Shown: positions 46,474 to 58,184 of the stretch, piece after piece
How the letters are laid out: each line of letters opens with the position of its first letter
Position numbering within the stretch: position 1 is the stretch's first letter
Notes under the pieces: model-generated
The model's database searches: none
The model's input: the letters and a program-made list of their open reading frames with translations, nothing else
What the model was told of the DNA's origin: nothing
Assembly (NCBI GenBank): GCA_002286715.1
Contig: NSJX01000009.1
Coordinates: 435,966 to 499,965 of the forward strand
DNA length: 64,000 bases
Direction: 5' to 3'
From: Dentipellis sp. KUC8613
Taxonomy: Eukaryota > Basidiomycota > Agaricomycetes > Russulales > Hericiaceae
Position numbers and translations under genes: made by a program

Positions 46474-47845
46474 CTTGAGGTTTCGAGAGGGACGGAAGGC
46501 TTCGCGTGTGTAGGACGATGTGGTAGGAGGGTAAAGAGGTGCAGAGCTCACAACCGGGGACCCTTGTACTTATAATCATCGGGCTTTGGAGACAATAAGC
46601 AAGGCGCACCTAATACGGACTCGGCATGCGCTATCAAGGCCGCATCCATCCAACGTGACCACAAAGCCCCGGATATCGCGAGAGATAGTCGCGACCCTAA
46701 GCCTCCCCATCACAAAGCCCCTACCACAATAAGGTGAGGACAAAAAACAAGGGTCAGGGGGAGGCGAGAGCAACCGCGTGATAATTGGAGGGTAAATTGA
46801 TCAATGGAAGTCCGGCGTTCGTCGCGCGGTCCGGTGGGGAACTTTACCTACGGTACCGCGTGCGCCATCGTCAGAGATATACACGCGAAAGTGTGTGTGT
46901 GTACGCGTTGTTCAGGTCTATAGCAGCTGTCGTATACTGCTTCGGTAGACGAGGATGAGCAGCACTTCGAGGGATCGCCGGTATTCGGACAGAGATTTCA
47001 TCGCGGTTGAAGAAGCGCCGGATGTAAGCGCTGGCTCTTGCATACGGTGCGACCACCTGGACAATCTCATAGCGCGTGTCAAAAGGAAGAGAGCCTGTGT
47101 AGAATGATCAGAACGATGTGGTTCGTAAGATGAACGAGCCTCCCGAACCTCTGAGAGTGACTCAACCGTTACCAGCATATCCCGTGAGTCTTGGAGACCA
47201 ATCATAGCCAGTAGGACGACGTCGAGGATCCCGAAGTGGGTCTGCGAAGAAGAATATTCAGAAACGACTGGGGCATCACAACATACCGAAGGGATTCTGC
47301 AGCTGCTTCATGGCGTCATCATGGATCACCAGGAAATCTTCGAGCTGATTGAAGGTCACCCGGCATGCTCTATTCAGACCATCAATAATTGAAGAGCGTT
47401 TCTTAGAGAGTTTGCATGTAGTCTGTTTAGAATAGAAACAGATGCACCCGTAGAAATCTGTAGATACATAGTCATCGGCTTTTTCACGGGTTAAATCATT
47501 CTTTTGCCTAGAACAATGAGTACGGTCAGTCGAGATGGAAGGAATAGAGTTGGTACATACTTTTTGTGACCGGCTAAACAATTTGTAGCCGTAGAGTTCC
47601 TGCAACTGCATGGACGTCCTAAGGAGATCTCGTTGGCAGCAAAAAGAATGGTAAGCGCCCATATGCGCGATGAGAGAACGCCGCCAATCTTATCTTATCA
47701 GTCCGCAGCAAGGCCTCGGAATTACTGACTCGACGCATCTTCTGCTCGTCTCAACACTTACAATCGATATGGCCTTGATACTGAAATCACTAGACTTCCT
47801 CGAATCATTTCTCTTGTTCAGACTACCCGCTAACCTCAGAGAACC
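46474..47845. other. Spacer of duplication unit 2 with possible minus-strand gene
   Basis: On the minus strand a start near 47662 reads MGAYHSFCCQRDLLRTSMQL, then after a putative GTATGT...CTAG intron helical sequence (SIIDGLNRACRVTFNQLEDFLVIHDDAMKQL). A further exon near 46960-47090 reads DTRYEIVQVVAPYARASAY. I could not join these into one clean frame, so this is either a gene with an exon I misplaced or a decaying gene. The start region is conserved in unit 1 (GGTAAGCGCCCATAT on the + strand). Confidence 0.4.
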
Positions 47846-48980
47846 ATGTCTGCATACGAGGCAATAACCCGCAAGAATCCTGACACACAACTTCAGACAA
47901 CACTCTGGCAACTTCCCTCTCCCGCACCTGGCAAGTCAGACTCGCCATTCTCGTATCTCACAATCCACCATCTCACTCGCGAAACGGCCGCGAAACTTGA
48001 GGGCCTTCTCGAATACACGCACGCCGTGTTCGCAGACGAGATCGCACGCGGCACGACGTACCCGCAAGAGCAGCTCGCCGGTGAGTACACGCGCGAGACG
48101 TTCGAGGCGTATTTCTGGGTGGCGGACGTGTTCGTCGCTCTGGGCGGAACGGGAGACGTGTCGTCTAACAACTCGACGGCGGATGAGGGCTTCAAGCGCG
48201 TTGAACTAGACTGACTGTGGATGAGGGTGTCACGCGCATCGAAGTGGACGTCGAGGGTGCGCGCGCTGGACGGACGTGGGAGGACTGTCTTGTAGGGTTC
48301 TACTATGTCAAGCTGAATTATCCTGGGCGATCATCTCATGTATGAGCGTGCATCATATTTCTCCGAGCCAGTCCTGATCTTGAGATCCATTAACTGGTCT
48401 TGATATTGCAGATTTGCAACGCGGGCTTCGTCGTACCCCCTCCGCATCGTCAATATGGCTACGGCAAGACCCTCGGACAATCGTATCTGCACTATGGGCC
48501 ATCGCTCGGCTACAAGGCCAGTGTCTTTAATCTGGTCTACGCCAACAACATCGGCAGCATGAAGTAAGTATGCCACCGCCTCCACCCCATCGATACGTAT
48601 ACAACCCCCATTATTTTCTCCACTCCGACACCAACAACTCAGTCATTTCCAACAATCCCTCGACATGTCACTTGTGTCCGATTACCCTAATATTCCGCAT
48701 ACTCGATCCTGGTCCCTAGTCGGGCATCGTGTTCACCTCATGTTTCCTCGTACCACCCGCTCGATTCCAAATTTGATACCGGTCGGGTCTGAGAATTACG
48801 CTAACGTCCATGTTGGTGCACAGGATCTGGGACTCGCTCGGCTTCACGCGCGCCGGGCTCATTCCCTGTGCGGGCCGCCTGCGTCGTGCAGATGGCGGAG
48901 AGGAATGGGTGGACGCGATCGTGTACTACCGCAGCTTCGTGCCGGAGGAATTTTGGGCACAGCCTATCAGCAGCAGCTGA
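47846..48980 (+). CDS. GNAT-family N-acetyltransferase
   Basis: Best model: exons 47846-48162, 48210-48339, 48412-48563, 48824-48980, giving 251 residues. The acetyl-CoA core is VGFYYVKLNYPGRSSH, then ICNAGFVVPPPHRQYGYGKTLGQSYL (the R-x-x-G-x-G/A pyrophosphate loop appears here as RQYGYGK), then VFNLVYANNIGSMKIWDSLGF (beta4-alpha4) and RAGLIPCAGRL. The end is VDAIVYYRSFVPEEFW. This branch is common in fungi and its substrate is unknown. The first intron (48163-48209) has a weak donor and lies within a 38-bp imperfect repeat. Without splicing, the frame stops at 48212, so either this short intron is real or the gene is disrupted there. The last intron (260 bp) is unusually long for this window. 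Confidence 0.72.
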
Positions 48981-51900
48981 GGTGCGATACGTGGACGGAA
49001 CATCATCAGTGCTTATGTGGGCACCAGACGGGGCAAGGTATCCGGTTTCGTTGAATTGAGCGCATTCCGTGGGCTGATTATCTTGAACAGCATGGTTGAA
49101 TGGTTTGGTTTCCATCGGCGTACAGCTTGTGGATTCAAATATGAGACAATGGCGTAAAGCACACCTGTGTCATGCCATGGCCCCGCGCGTTATGCGATTG
49201 CGCAGCAGTTGAGCCTAATGAATACGTATCGTCCGGTCTCGAAGAAGCATTGGGCGCCGACATAGCTGTCAACTCCCGTATCTGAGGCGCGCTTCGTCTG
49301 CTACCGTCGGTCAGACTCTCCTACTCGTCGACATCGGCTTTATGCGCTTCGTCTCCTTTCCCAGCATCATAGTCAACGCTGGACTTATACCAGTATTCTT
49401 CTGAGGCAACGTCTCGAAGGCACCAAGATTATGGTTGGATATCTGCAAGGCTGTTTTTGAGGTCTAGGATCTGGAAAAGAACTGACAGTATGTGTTATTT
49501 TACCACTTTGCACTGTATTGCATTAGCTCAGGATGTACTACATGGTTTCAGTCACAGGTGCGTGCGATTGGAAGTGCGGTGATGCATTCCGCACGCACCA
49601 AATACGACCTTCGAGCCTTGCTTCTCCCTTCTCCGGCCCTTGCACAGGACGTTGATCCTGGAGTTGTGTTCGCATTCGCTCGACACCCTGACTCGGGGGC
49701 GCTTGCCGACCGCGCGTATCCCTGAACATAGACATAATTGAAGTAAGCCGTTTGATGTTTTGTACCGCATTATTTATATTTGCTTAGAGTGTCCTCAGTG
49801 CTAGTGACGATCATGACGGTTTCCAGCATTTTCTGATATGACAGCTATGATTTGGAACGGTGAATTTACCTGGATCAAGGACGCTCTGGAGAACCCAGAG
49901 AAATGTGATATTGCGTTCCGTCTACGCCGAATGGAACTATCGGTCCCCGGTTTCTTGTCTCAATCGTTGCTTTTGCACTGGTCGCTGATCATCTCTCCTT
50001 TTTCGTAGTCTCCGGACACCCTCACTCGGTGCTCATGCTCAAGTCTACGTACCCGGCAATCCTGTGCAAGATTCCGAACAGGACTGTTATGTTCTTCGTC
50101 TCCTTCCGTCTAGATCCGGAACTCTTCAGAGTGTATGGGTCCGTGTTTTACTGAATGCAAGCCGTAAGAGCACAAATCACGATTATCTCTCGACAGATCA
50201 CCAGTACCAATGTTTTGGTCAGCTGCTTCGTTGTGTCTTCCTCGCAGCTCGGTTGTTCAGCCCTCTCGCAGTTGCTGCGTAGAAGTCGGATCCAAGCATT
50301 CCGGTATTTCCAACCGCAGGGAGACCATTCATCACGTTTATGGAAACAATGGGCTATGAGGGATCCGAGGCGTCTCTAGGACCGCAGCGTGCACTCGACT
50401 TCCGTTGAAGGCGACGTCTGAATGCTGTCAGGAGATCCTTGTCTAGTTCCGAGCCATGGCATATCCGGGGTCATGGACTCTGTTCTCGATTTCGTCGAAC
50501 GATGACAGCCTGTGCTCGCCATGCCTCATGCCACCTGACCTTCCACAATTCCGTGCAGATGGGCGCAAGATTACCTTTTGAATACTCATTGTGTTTCGGT
50601 GTTTCGGCTTACGTGAATGCAGGCTCATCCGATGCATAGTTGAGGTTTTCGTCCAATTTCTCCAAAGCCGGTCGACCTGAGCCGTGTCCATGGGCATGCA
50701 GGCCTCGAGGTGCTTTTTGTACGTGAAAACACCGCCAGGCTCTAACTCGCGCTACTCGCAACCCACAATCTTCTGGCAGATCACAAAGTGTGGGAACATC
50801 TTGCAGATGACTTGCAGGATGCAGCACGCACGATTCAGACCGTGGCTATCTAAGGCGAGCTATGTTCACACTTTCCCCCTCATCGCTGCCTCATCTCATC
50901 TGAGACTTACTAGTGGTTCGATCGTGCCACACGTATGCACGCGAATGTCAGAGTGTTGAACCCTTCACCGTTGCGACCGACGATCCCCACCAATCAGCTC
51001 AAAGATATGCACTCCTTCGATTATGGCAAGCTATGGCTAGCGCTGAAAAGATACCAGATTGTCCGGGTGGTACGCACGAGTCTATCTAAGCCATGCCTCA
51101 TCCTTGCACAGATCTAAAGTCAGCACTTCCAGATAATCTTTTTGCTTCTCAGTGGCTTTCGTCTACGTTCCTGAGCGACGGGCGTGCGCCTTGCGTCGCG
51201 GCGCCCCCGACTCGTGACTCGCATTTGGCTCTCAGCGAACCTCATCTCGCAGCGTGCGCCCACGTCTCATGGGAAATCGATAGACATCTCCAGCATCCAA
51301 CAGAGTACGCCTTATTCCGTTCTCATGTTTCCCTCGCCCTTGTCAGTGAGCCTTATCCCTGATTCAGATCCTGCTGACCGACACACGTGTGTTCGAAGGC
51401 GGGCGCAAAGGACTTCCGTTCGTTATCGGCACGTAGCCATCCGCGTAGCTTGACATGTCCCGGAGACGTCGAACATCGATGCCTGACATCGACCTTCTCT
51501 GCAACACGTCTCGCCTCCCACATAGCTGATGGGATTCCTCGCCGGCGTCGATGGGTTCCGTTAGCCGTATGCCCACGGTGCTGTTCCGATTCCGCATCCG
51601 TACCGTATGTGTGACTCGTCGATGGCCGGGAGATATACTGAGCAAAAGGCCAGCCTGCACGTCCAACAGACTCATCGCGGCTGCGTTTGTAACTCTTCAA
51701 TTTTCTCGCTCGGTTGAATGTCGTGGCCCGTACACGCACCAATAAGTCCTATTTCGCGTGGCCTAATCGCGCTTGAGAGGTACGTTGTTGTAGTATTCCC
51801 AGCGAGGACTTCGACTGGGCCGGGTGGGACATTCCTCATAAACGTGACGACATCGAATATGCCAGAGAATTTATGTGCGAGCGAGCCCACCGAAAGTCAG

Positions 51901-54900
51901 ACGCCCTATCGTCCTTCCGTTGCGAATGTGCTTGTTTCCTACCAGGCTGCTCGACACATACTTACTCATGTAACTCAGTGGCGAATTCGAATCCAGTCCA
52001 TCCCCGTCACGTAAATTCTGTGCTGTATGGAATAGGTTACAGGAAAGGCTCCAGGAGTAGGGTAGGATCACGGGTTTGCTATCTGCAAGCGGGTGGCCCT
52101 CACGCTTGTTACTAGAAACGATCACTTGGTCATTGAGATGGAAAGGGAGTGTTTAGCCCACATGCAAGGACCCGCAAGCTCGCTCCCATATTGTAGTTAA
52201 ATTACCACTGGCAACGCCGGATACCCTACCGCGACATGCTGCATTACCGATCTAGACATACGCCTCGTTTGTACCTGCCGTCGCACAGATGCACTACGTC
52301 ATCCCATCTCGAACAATGTCGAAGGCTCAAGTATCCACTGATGTTGGAAGTAAACGGGATGACAGCAAGCATGTGCACACAAAAGCCGTGCAGCAGGAGC
52401 AAACGGCTCCCATGTCATGATCAGAGGTCTTTGCGCCACAGGAGCCGAGGTACGAACACTGGACAGGACCATACGCAGACTCGGCCTCGGTGGCGCCGAC
52501 CCGGATAGCTGTGGTGCGATGACGAGGCGTCGCCTTTTCGCGCAAGTGGTCGCTTCTGCCGGCGCCGCGGCGGAACTTTGCTGTGGGTGGGTATGCGGCT
52601 TCGAAGTCGACGTCGACGTCCTGGATCAACGCCACGATGGTCCAGCACCACGCGTCATGACGCAGACGCGGATTCTGCGACTGGCGCACAGGGCAAGGGT
52701 TGCCCTTAACGAGGGCCGGGAAGTTCTCGGAGTCCGAGCATCGTATCCATAGCTGCATCTGTATCTGTCCGCAGGCACTGACCACGTCCATACCACTGTA
52801 TCCACTGTGCAGCGCCTCTGCATTGAAACTGAATCGAGTCCCGAGCCAACCCAACCCACAAGCCCAGATCCCGATCGGCCATCGGGGCCCTCAACCCTGC
52901 TGCCAATGGCACGAGGAGGATATGTGCGCAGTGATGGAGTGGCTTGGAGCGGTAGATGGAGGCATGCTTGTTAGCGTTTTGCTGTGCCGAGGAGCATAAC
53001 GTACTAGGTTGGCAGATCCTGGATAGAACAGAGGACGAGAACGATGCGCAATCGGCGATCGCGATGTGCAGAACGTTGCTGGCTCGGGGACAATCGAGCA
53101 TCTGCCGGCCATACAGCGCAGACTGCGAACCAGGGCTCCTTCGCAACCCTAATGGCATCTGTAAGGATGTTTGAGATGCCCAGGAATGGATATTGGGGTT
53201 GCTGGGCGTATTGGCCCGGGATCTGTTGGATACAGCGGGAGTCGGATGGTGCAAAGCGTACACAAGGCAGGGTCCGAATGTTCAGGAATCGGAAGGCGGA
53301 AAATCAAGGCGCTTTGGAGTCTTCATTGTCCATCCCAAAGAGGCATGCGGTAGCCGGGGGAACTGGCTCGGGGACAGACGAGGACAGGCTGATGTCGTAG
53401 GCGCAGGACGTGGTGCGGATGGAGGCATAAACGGATCCAGTCGACCTGAGTCGATAGTTAGCAGGGTCACGATGCCTAGCAACCTAGACAAGAGCAGCCG
53501 CAACGTATGAAAGCACCTGATCTACAATCGGCAGTCGCCCGACAGCGTCCTAGGAAATCGAAGCATAAGGGACGTGTGAGTACGTAGCGTCGATTTAGGC
53601 CACGCTACGTAGCATTCGCTCCGAAGGCAATGAAATAGGCTAGGAGGATGCTGGAGTGGACAATATGGCGCTGCACGCCTGGCCTATATTTTCGCCCCTT
53701 CTGGGCTGGCCGCCCATTGTAGTTTTGTGAGATGGAGGAGCGTGATTTGATGGCGAGTATAGGAGATGCGAGTACCGAGTCACAGGTATCTTGTATTCCC
53801 AACGTCCGTCCGATCCACGCGCCAGGATGACTGAGGAAGATACGTAGGTCAACTTCAGCTGTCCGTATCACTGTCGTGATACGTGACAACTGGAACACGG
53901 TTCTTCGCCCTTGTCGGGCACGTACCAGAAGGCGCGTCATACTCGTAACACCGCTGTAGCGTCGCTTCACCGAGTACGCACGTTAGACGAACGTTGGCCC
54001 AGGATGTCTATAACTGCACGGTCGTACGAGTTTCGGTAAACGCACGCCCAGTATGGTCGCGCATCGAAGTAGCTACGCATCTTCCATAGGTCACGTTGAT
54101 CACATCTCGGGTTGCCCGGCTGCCCATGCACCAGCCTTGTTGTAGATCTTGCACACGGGGAGCTGGAAGCCCAAGCTATCAAGTCCACGTGCATCCAGAT
54201 GGATCGGCGTATGTCCTGTTCTGCGGAGGCACAGGAGGCAGAGAGGCCCACGGAAGGCAAACTAAACGGGGAAGTCCAGGAGCGCGCTGCACCATCGACA
54301 TCGACATCGACATCTGCATCTCAGCCTGACGGCCCTGGCCTGGAAGTGATGGCTCGGGGACAACCTAGGAAAAGCGACAACAGACCAAGAAGTCAGAGAG
54401 GTGTCGAGACGACAGTACACGAGGAAAATTCTCCCGGGTTCGCTAGAGAAGCCGGCCAGACAATAGACGCGACTCGGCCGAGGAGAGAAAGGCATCGGAG
54501 TTGATATTGATTTAACGGGCAACCGTATGCTGCGCGCAGGGAGACGAAAGCCCTGAAGAACGTTCACGCGTCAGTGTTACTCCTTGGCAAAAGAAGAGAC
54601 AATAGTGAAAACGGAAATGGAAGAGAACAATGCGAGCCAAAGACGAAAAGCACGCCTGCTGGCGGTCCCGCGTGCCAATCCATCTGGCTCGGGACCGCGG
54701 ATCAGATCAGGCCATCCTGCCGCCATCTGAACAACGCGCTTTCCAGTGCGAGCGAGGGTCCTGCGAGCCAACTGCGGGAGACGCTGTGGCGTTGAAACCC
54801 TCAGTCCTCTACGGAGCGCCTGCACGACGCGGAGGCGCAAAACAACGTCAACCCACCATTAATATCCGACGTCCACCTGATCCGGGCTCGCACAAGTGGA

Positions 54901-55861
54901 CCTGACGCTGTGGCTGACGACCATGCCAATCTGGAAGGTCGACGCCGCCCAAGGAGACTCGGCGCGTCCGTCCACGCCGCGACATTGAGCATCTACGAAT
55001 CAGAACGCTGGATGTCCACAGGAGTTTATTGAGCTTACCGGCCAGTGGAGACCCCTGATCAGGGGTACGTGCCCCGCAGACGGAGGCGCTGGGCCGCATA
55101 ATGATTCAGCAACCTTATAGTCAAACTGTGCACTACGTATGTGCAGAGCCGGCGCCTAGTGATGTACGTAGTTCTTCTTTTCCATTCTTGATCACGTTCT
55201 TGTTCTTCTCCTTGTTCGCCATTGGGAAGTCCACGACGGGGCGCGCCGCCTGGCCTCAATCTATCATTCCATCCGGGGAATAAACGCATGTACGCATTCG
55301 AACAGCCAAAGGCCGTGATCGCCCGCTTCTCTGACCGCTCGCCAAATTTGAACGCATGCCCTTTGACGAGGATTGGCAGATGGCCTAGCATCGATTATGA
55401 GCGTTGCATCACGGGGCCCTTACCGCATATAAATCCTAGGATCCCAACAACAAGCGAGACAGGGCTTGTGTTCTGAGATCAATATCAATATGGAGAGAAT
55501 ATGCGCATGCGGAAGCCTTGACTCGGTGCCGTCTTATTGTATCCATGCGAACCGATATCATGTCAGAGTCGCGCAGAGATAGCACAGATATGAGGTAGAA
55601 CCCCGCTCGAGCGCACAGCCAATGGTTGACAGAGTTGTGGTGCGTGACGCAGAATGATGGATCTGCGTAGATGTACTGCGACAGAGTAAGACAATCAGGT
55701 CGGAAACCACAGGTTCAGCAAAGCACAGCAACAAGAGGGAAGAGCTCCAGGGGGGTACAGAGAAACAAGGATCGTCGAGAGAAACGAGAGTAGACCGTGG
55801 AGCATCGAGTCCCAGAAACCACAGGCGAGACCACCGAGCGTCGAAGCAAGTCAAGCCCCAT
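48981..55861. other. Gene-poor 6.9 kb stretch
   Basis: I find no exon chain, RNA gene or recognisable transposon. Open stretches do not exceed ~185 codons and show no conserved motif. A small hexamer run (CATCGA, about four copies) lies at ~54294-54316. The stretch is moderately GC-rich and may be heavily decayed mobile or duplicated DNA. Confidence 0.45.
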
Positions 55862-56832
55862 TCAAGTGCTTGTCCAGCCGTTTCCTAATGCCTTGACGAT
55901 GTCTTCCGAATCTATACACATTGCCTCATTAGCATCGCATGATCAGAAACGTAACCAAATGCCATCCACAAGCCGAGGCGAAACAACCCCGATCTACAAT
56001 CACGAATAGGTGACGCACCTTCACAAGCGTGCTTTGCGATGGCGAGCTGCCGGATCGATGCTGCTTCGCGCTCTGCATCTGCTGTGCGCGTGGCGGCGTG
56101 AGCCTGGTGGAAATATGCCTGCGACATATCAGCGCAAAGAGAGCGGATGCGAGAGCGAGTCAGCAAGCACGAAAGAGCCACGAGAGCGAGAAATAAGACG
56201 CACACAACATGCATCGACTTCCTTCAGCACCTCGCTCCACAGCTTGCGGATCGCGTCCTCATTCTCCGCGTACTCGACCAGCAGGTGGTCTAGGAGTTCG
56301 AATCTATGAATGACGGGCAATACCTGAGAGCCCGAAGTATACTTGAAAAAGAGAGAATTACGCCTCAGCCTCCTCCTCCTGTATTGCTGCAGCGCGTTGG
56401 CTTGTCTAGAGACGCATATAGTCAGTCATCTCACGCGCATATAGCCACCTCCAGCTCGCTCACTATAGGGAAAAAACTCACCGCTTTGCCCACCTCTTTT
56501 CTCAGCACACCCACGAAATTCACGTCGCGGGTCTTTTTCTTCTTCTCCCACGCAGCTGCCGTCCGCAAGCAAAAACCGAGACCGACCGCCTGAGCGTCGT
56601 ATTAGGCCCAGCAGGGACGAACGCACCTTGCTTCTGCTCTACAGCTGCATTTACCTGCGCAATCCTAAGGGACTTGCGTCAGCAAGGGAAGATGCGAGTA
56701 CAGTGAGAAGAAAGAAAAGGTGCTTAGTGCGTACAGATCTTCATGCTCCGAGGACTGCGTCGCGAAGAGGCTGTCGAACTCGCGGTCTAGATTAGGAGTG
56801 TGATTTCTGGCAGTCTTTGCAGCGCGCGGCAT
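55862..56832 (-). CDS. Small helical/coiled-coil protein, unknown function
   Basis: Seven exons: 56832-56735, 56664-56627, 56555-56482, 56405-56362, 56303-56204, 56118-56019, 55911-55862. They give 167 residues in one frame. The content is almost entirely helical and charged: NLDREFDSLFATQSSEHEDL, AVEQKQAAWEKKKKTRDVNF, then FELLDHLLVEYAENEDAIRKLW, then AATRTADAEREAASIRQLA. There is no signal peptide or membrane segment. The splice joining EQKQ to AAWEKKK (acceptor at 56556) was chosen because it restores a continuous helix. The other acceptor, 46 bp upstream on the transcript, leads to a Gly/Arg-rich frame that then fails. I do not recognise a family; the size and composition fit a scaffold or complex subunit. 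Confidence 0.65.
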
Positions 56833-58184
56833 CACAATTGTCGTTGGGGTAGACTTGGTAGACGTAGATTATCGGTTGGATGGACGAGGGCGATGGGAGG
56901 GAAGAAGAGACGACGCGAGCGCGACGCGTCCATGTCCTGCCCAGGGCCACGTGATCCTAGTACGATTCTGACTCGACCCTGGTGAGCGGGAGCGAATACT
57001 CTGTCGTTCTGCACTGCAGCTTGTACGACCTCTTCCAAGGTGACCCCACCCACGTATGCAGCTGTACTAAAACACGAACCTTATCTCGCAGAATATCGGG
57101 GGCCAGCATTGCTCGGGACCTCAACTGACACGCATATTCGACCTAGGTACGGACCGCGGCCCACAAACATGGACTATGCCACAATCGCGTTTTGCCTGCT
57201 GCCTCAAAATTCGCGGTCAGGAGCTAACGTTGCAGGTGCTATCATGATGGCGGTGACGATGAAGGCGAACCAGAGAGAGCAGAGGCAAGTCCAGACCCGT
57301 TCGCGCCGCAACGCGGACGCCTGCAGACTCGCAAACGAGAACGCTAACGTCAGATCCAGATGCGCGCGACGGTGACCAGCCCTGGCGAGGGACGGCGCAC
57401 GCATGATGTCTGCTCGTCATGCATCGTAATCTATCAAGCTTATCCGATGCGTACCTTGCAGCTGCACGGTGCATCTTGCGAGGAGGCGAGGCTCAGAGGT
57501 CAGCTGCCCGCCACGCCCGCGATAATGACGACGGCAGCGATTCAGATGCCAAGACGCGAGGTAAAAGCCTGCTGCACCGGCGCTGAGTGCTGTATGACGC
57601 GCCGGCTAGCAAGGCTACTGCAGGACCGCGATGGGCACACACGCAGGCGCCAAGAGCAGTGATGCAATAGACGTTGGGATTCCACGTCCTGAAGCGTGCA
57701 ACCTTCGCTGGAAGGGTATCCCCATTGACGACGATGACATAACGTCACGGAGGATTGAGAACGAGGCGGGCGTCACCAGTGGCCAGGCAGCCTCCCCAGG
57801 ACCTCCGACTCAGCGCTCAGCACTCAGCGATCGTGTTTCTGTTCTGCGCGGAGGACACCCCGCGCACCCCACGCCTGATGCACATCGGGCGCAAGGCAAT
57901 CAGCATCTCAGGATCGAGAGCCGAGAATGGAGGACCGAGGATCCCAGACGCACTGCGGATAGCGGTGCCCCTCGTCATCGCGGGTGCGCTCGTCCCGCAA
58001 TTGTCTTTTAGACAAGCCTTTAATTATTAGGTAGCTACTATATCACTAAGACATGACTTCAGCACTACCTAATAAGCTGTTAAAGCGCGGATCCTTGAGG
58101 GTGTCCGCTTGTCTGAGGGAAAATGCGTTAAGCACGAACGCGGTAGCGAACAGTGTGGGATTCCAACGCCATCCGGGGGGGCCG
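56833..58184. other. Intergenic region and LINE 3' end
   Basis: No cellular gene was seen. The right ~175 bp (about 58010-58184) is most likely the 3' untranslated end of the LINE element. Its minus-strand sequence ends in a run reading GGCTTGTCTAAAAG, but I cannot place the insertion boundary or target-site duplication with certainty. Confidence 0.45.

Larger units (their letters stand above)
42300..47720. repeat. Tandem segmental duplication, two units with ~3.05 kb period
   Basis: Four anchor blocks recur in the same order. The KRMRI genes are at 42329-43390 and 45269-46473. A GCGTGATAATTG...GTAAATTGATCAA block is at 43711 and 46776 (offset 3,065). A GTATYCGRACAGAGAT block is at ~43903 and ~46980 (offset ~3,078). 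GGTAAGCGCCCATAT is at 44611 and 47650 (offset 3,039). The blocks between anchors are diverged but alignable, including the AC-rich 3' flanks (~42165-42270 and ~45040-45200). The copies are old: coding regions are strongly diverged while exon phases are kept. Confidence 0.8.

Noticed and set aside
54290..54320. CATCGA hexamer run as a minisatellite
   Set aside because: It has only about four imperfect copies, too short to call as a meaningful repeat array.
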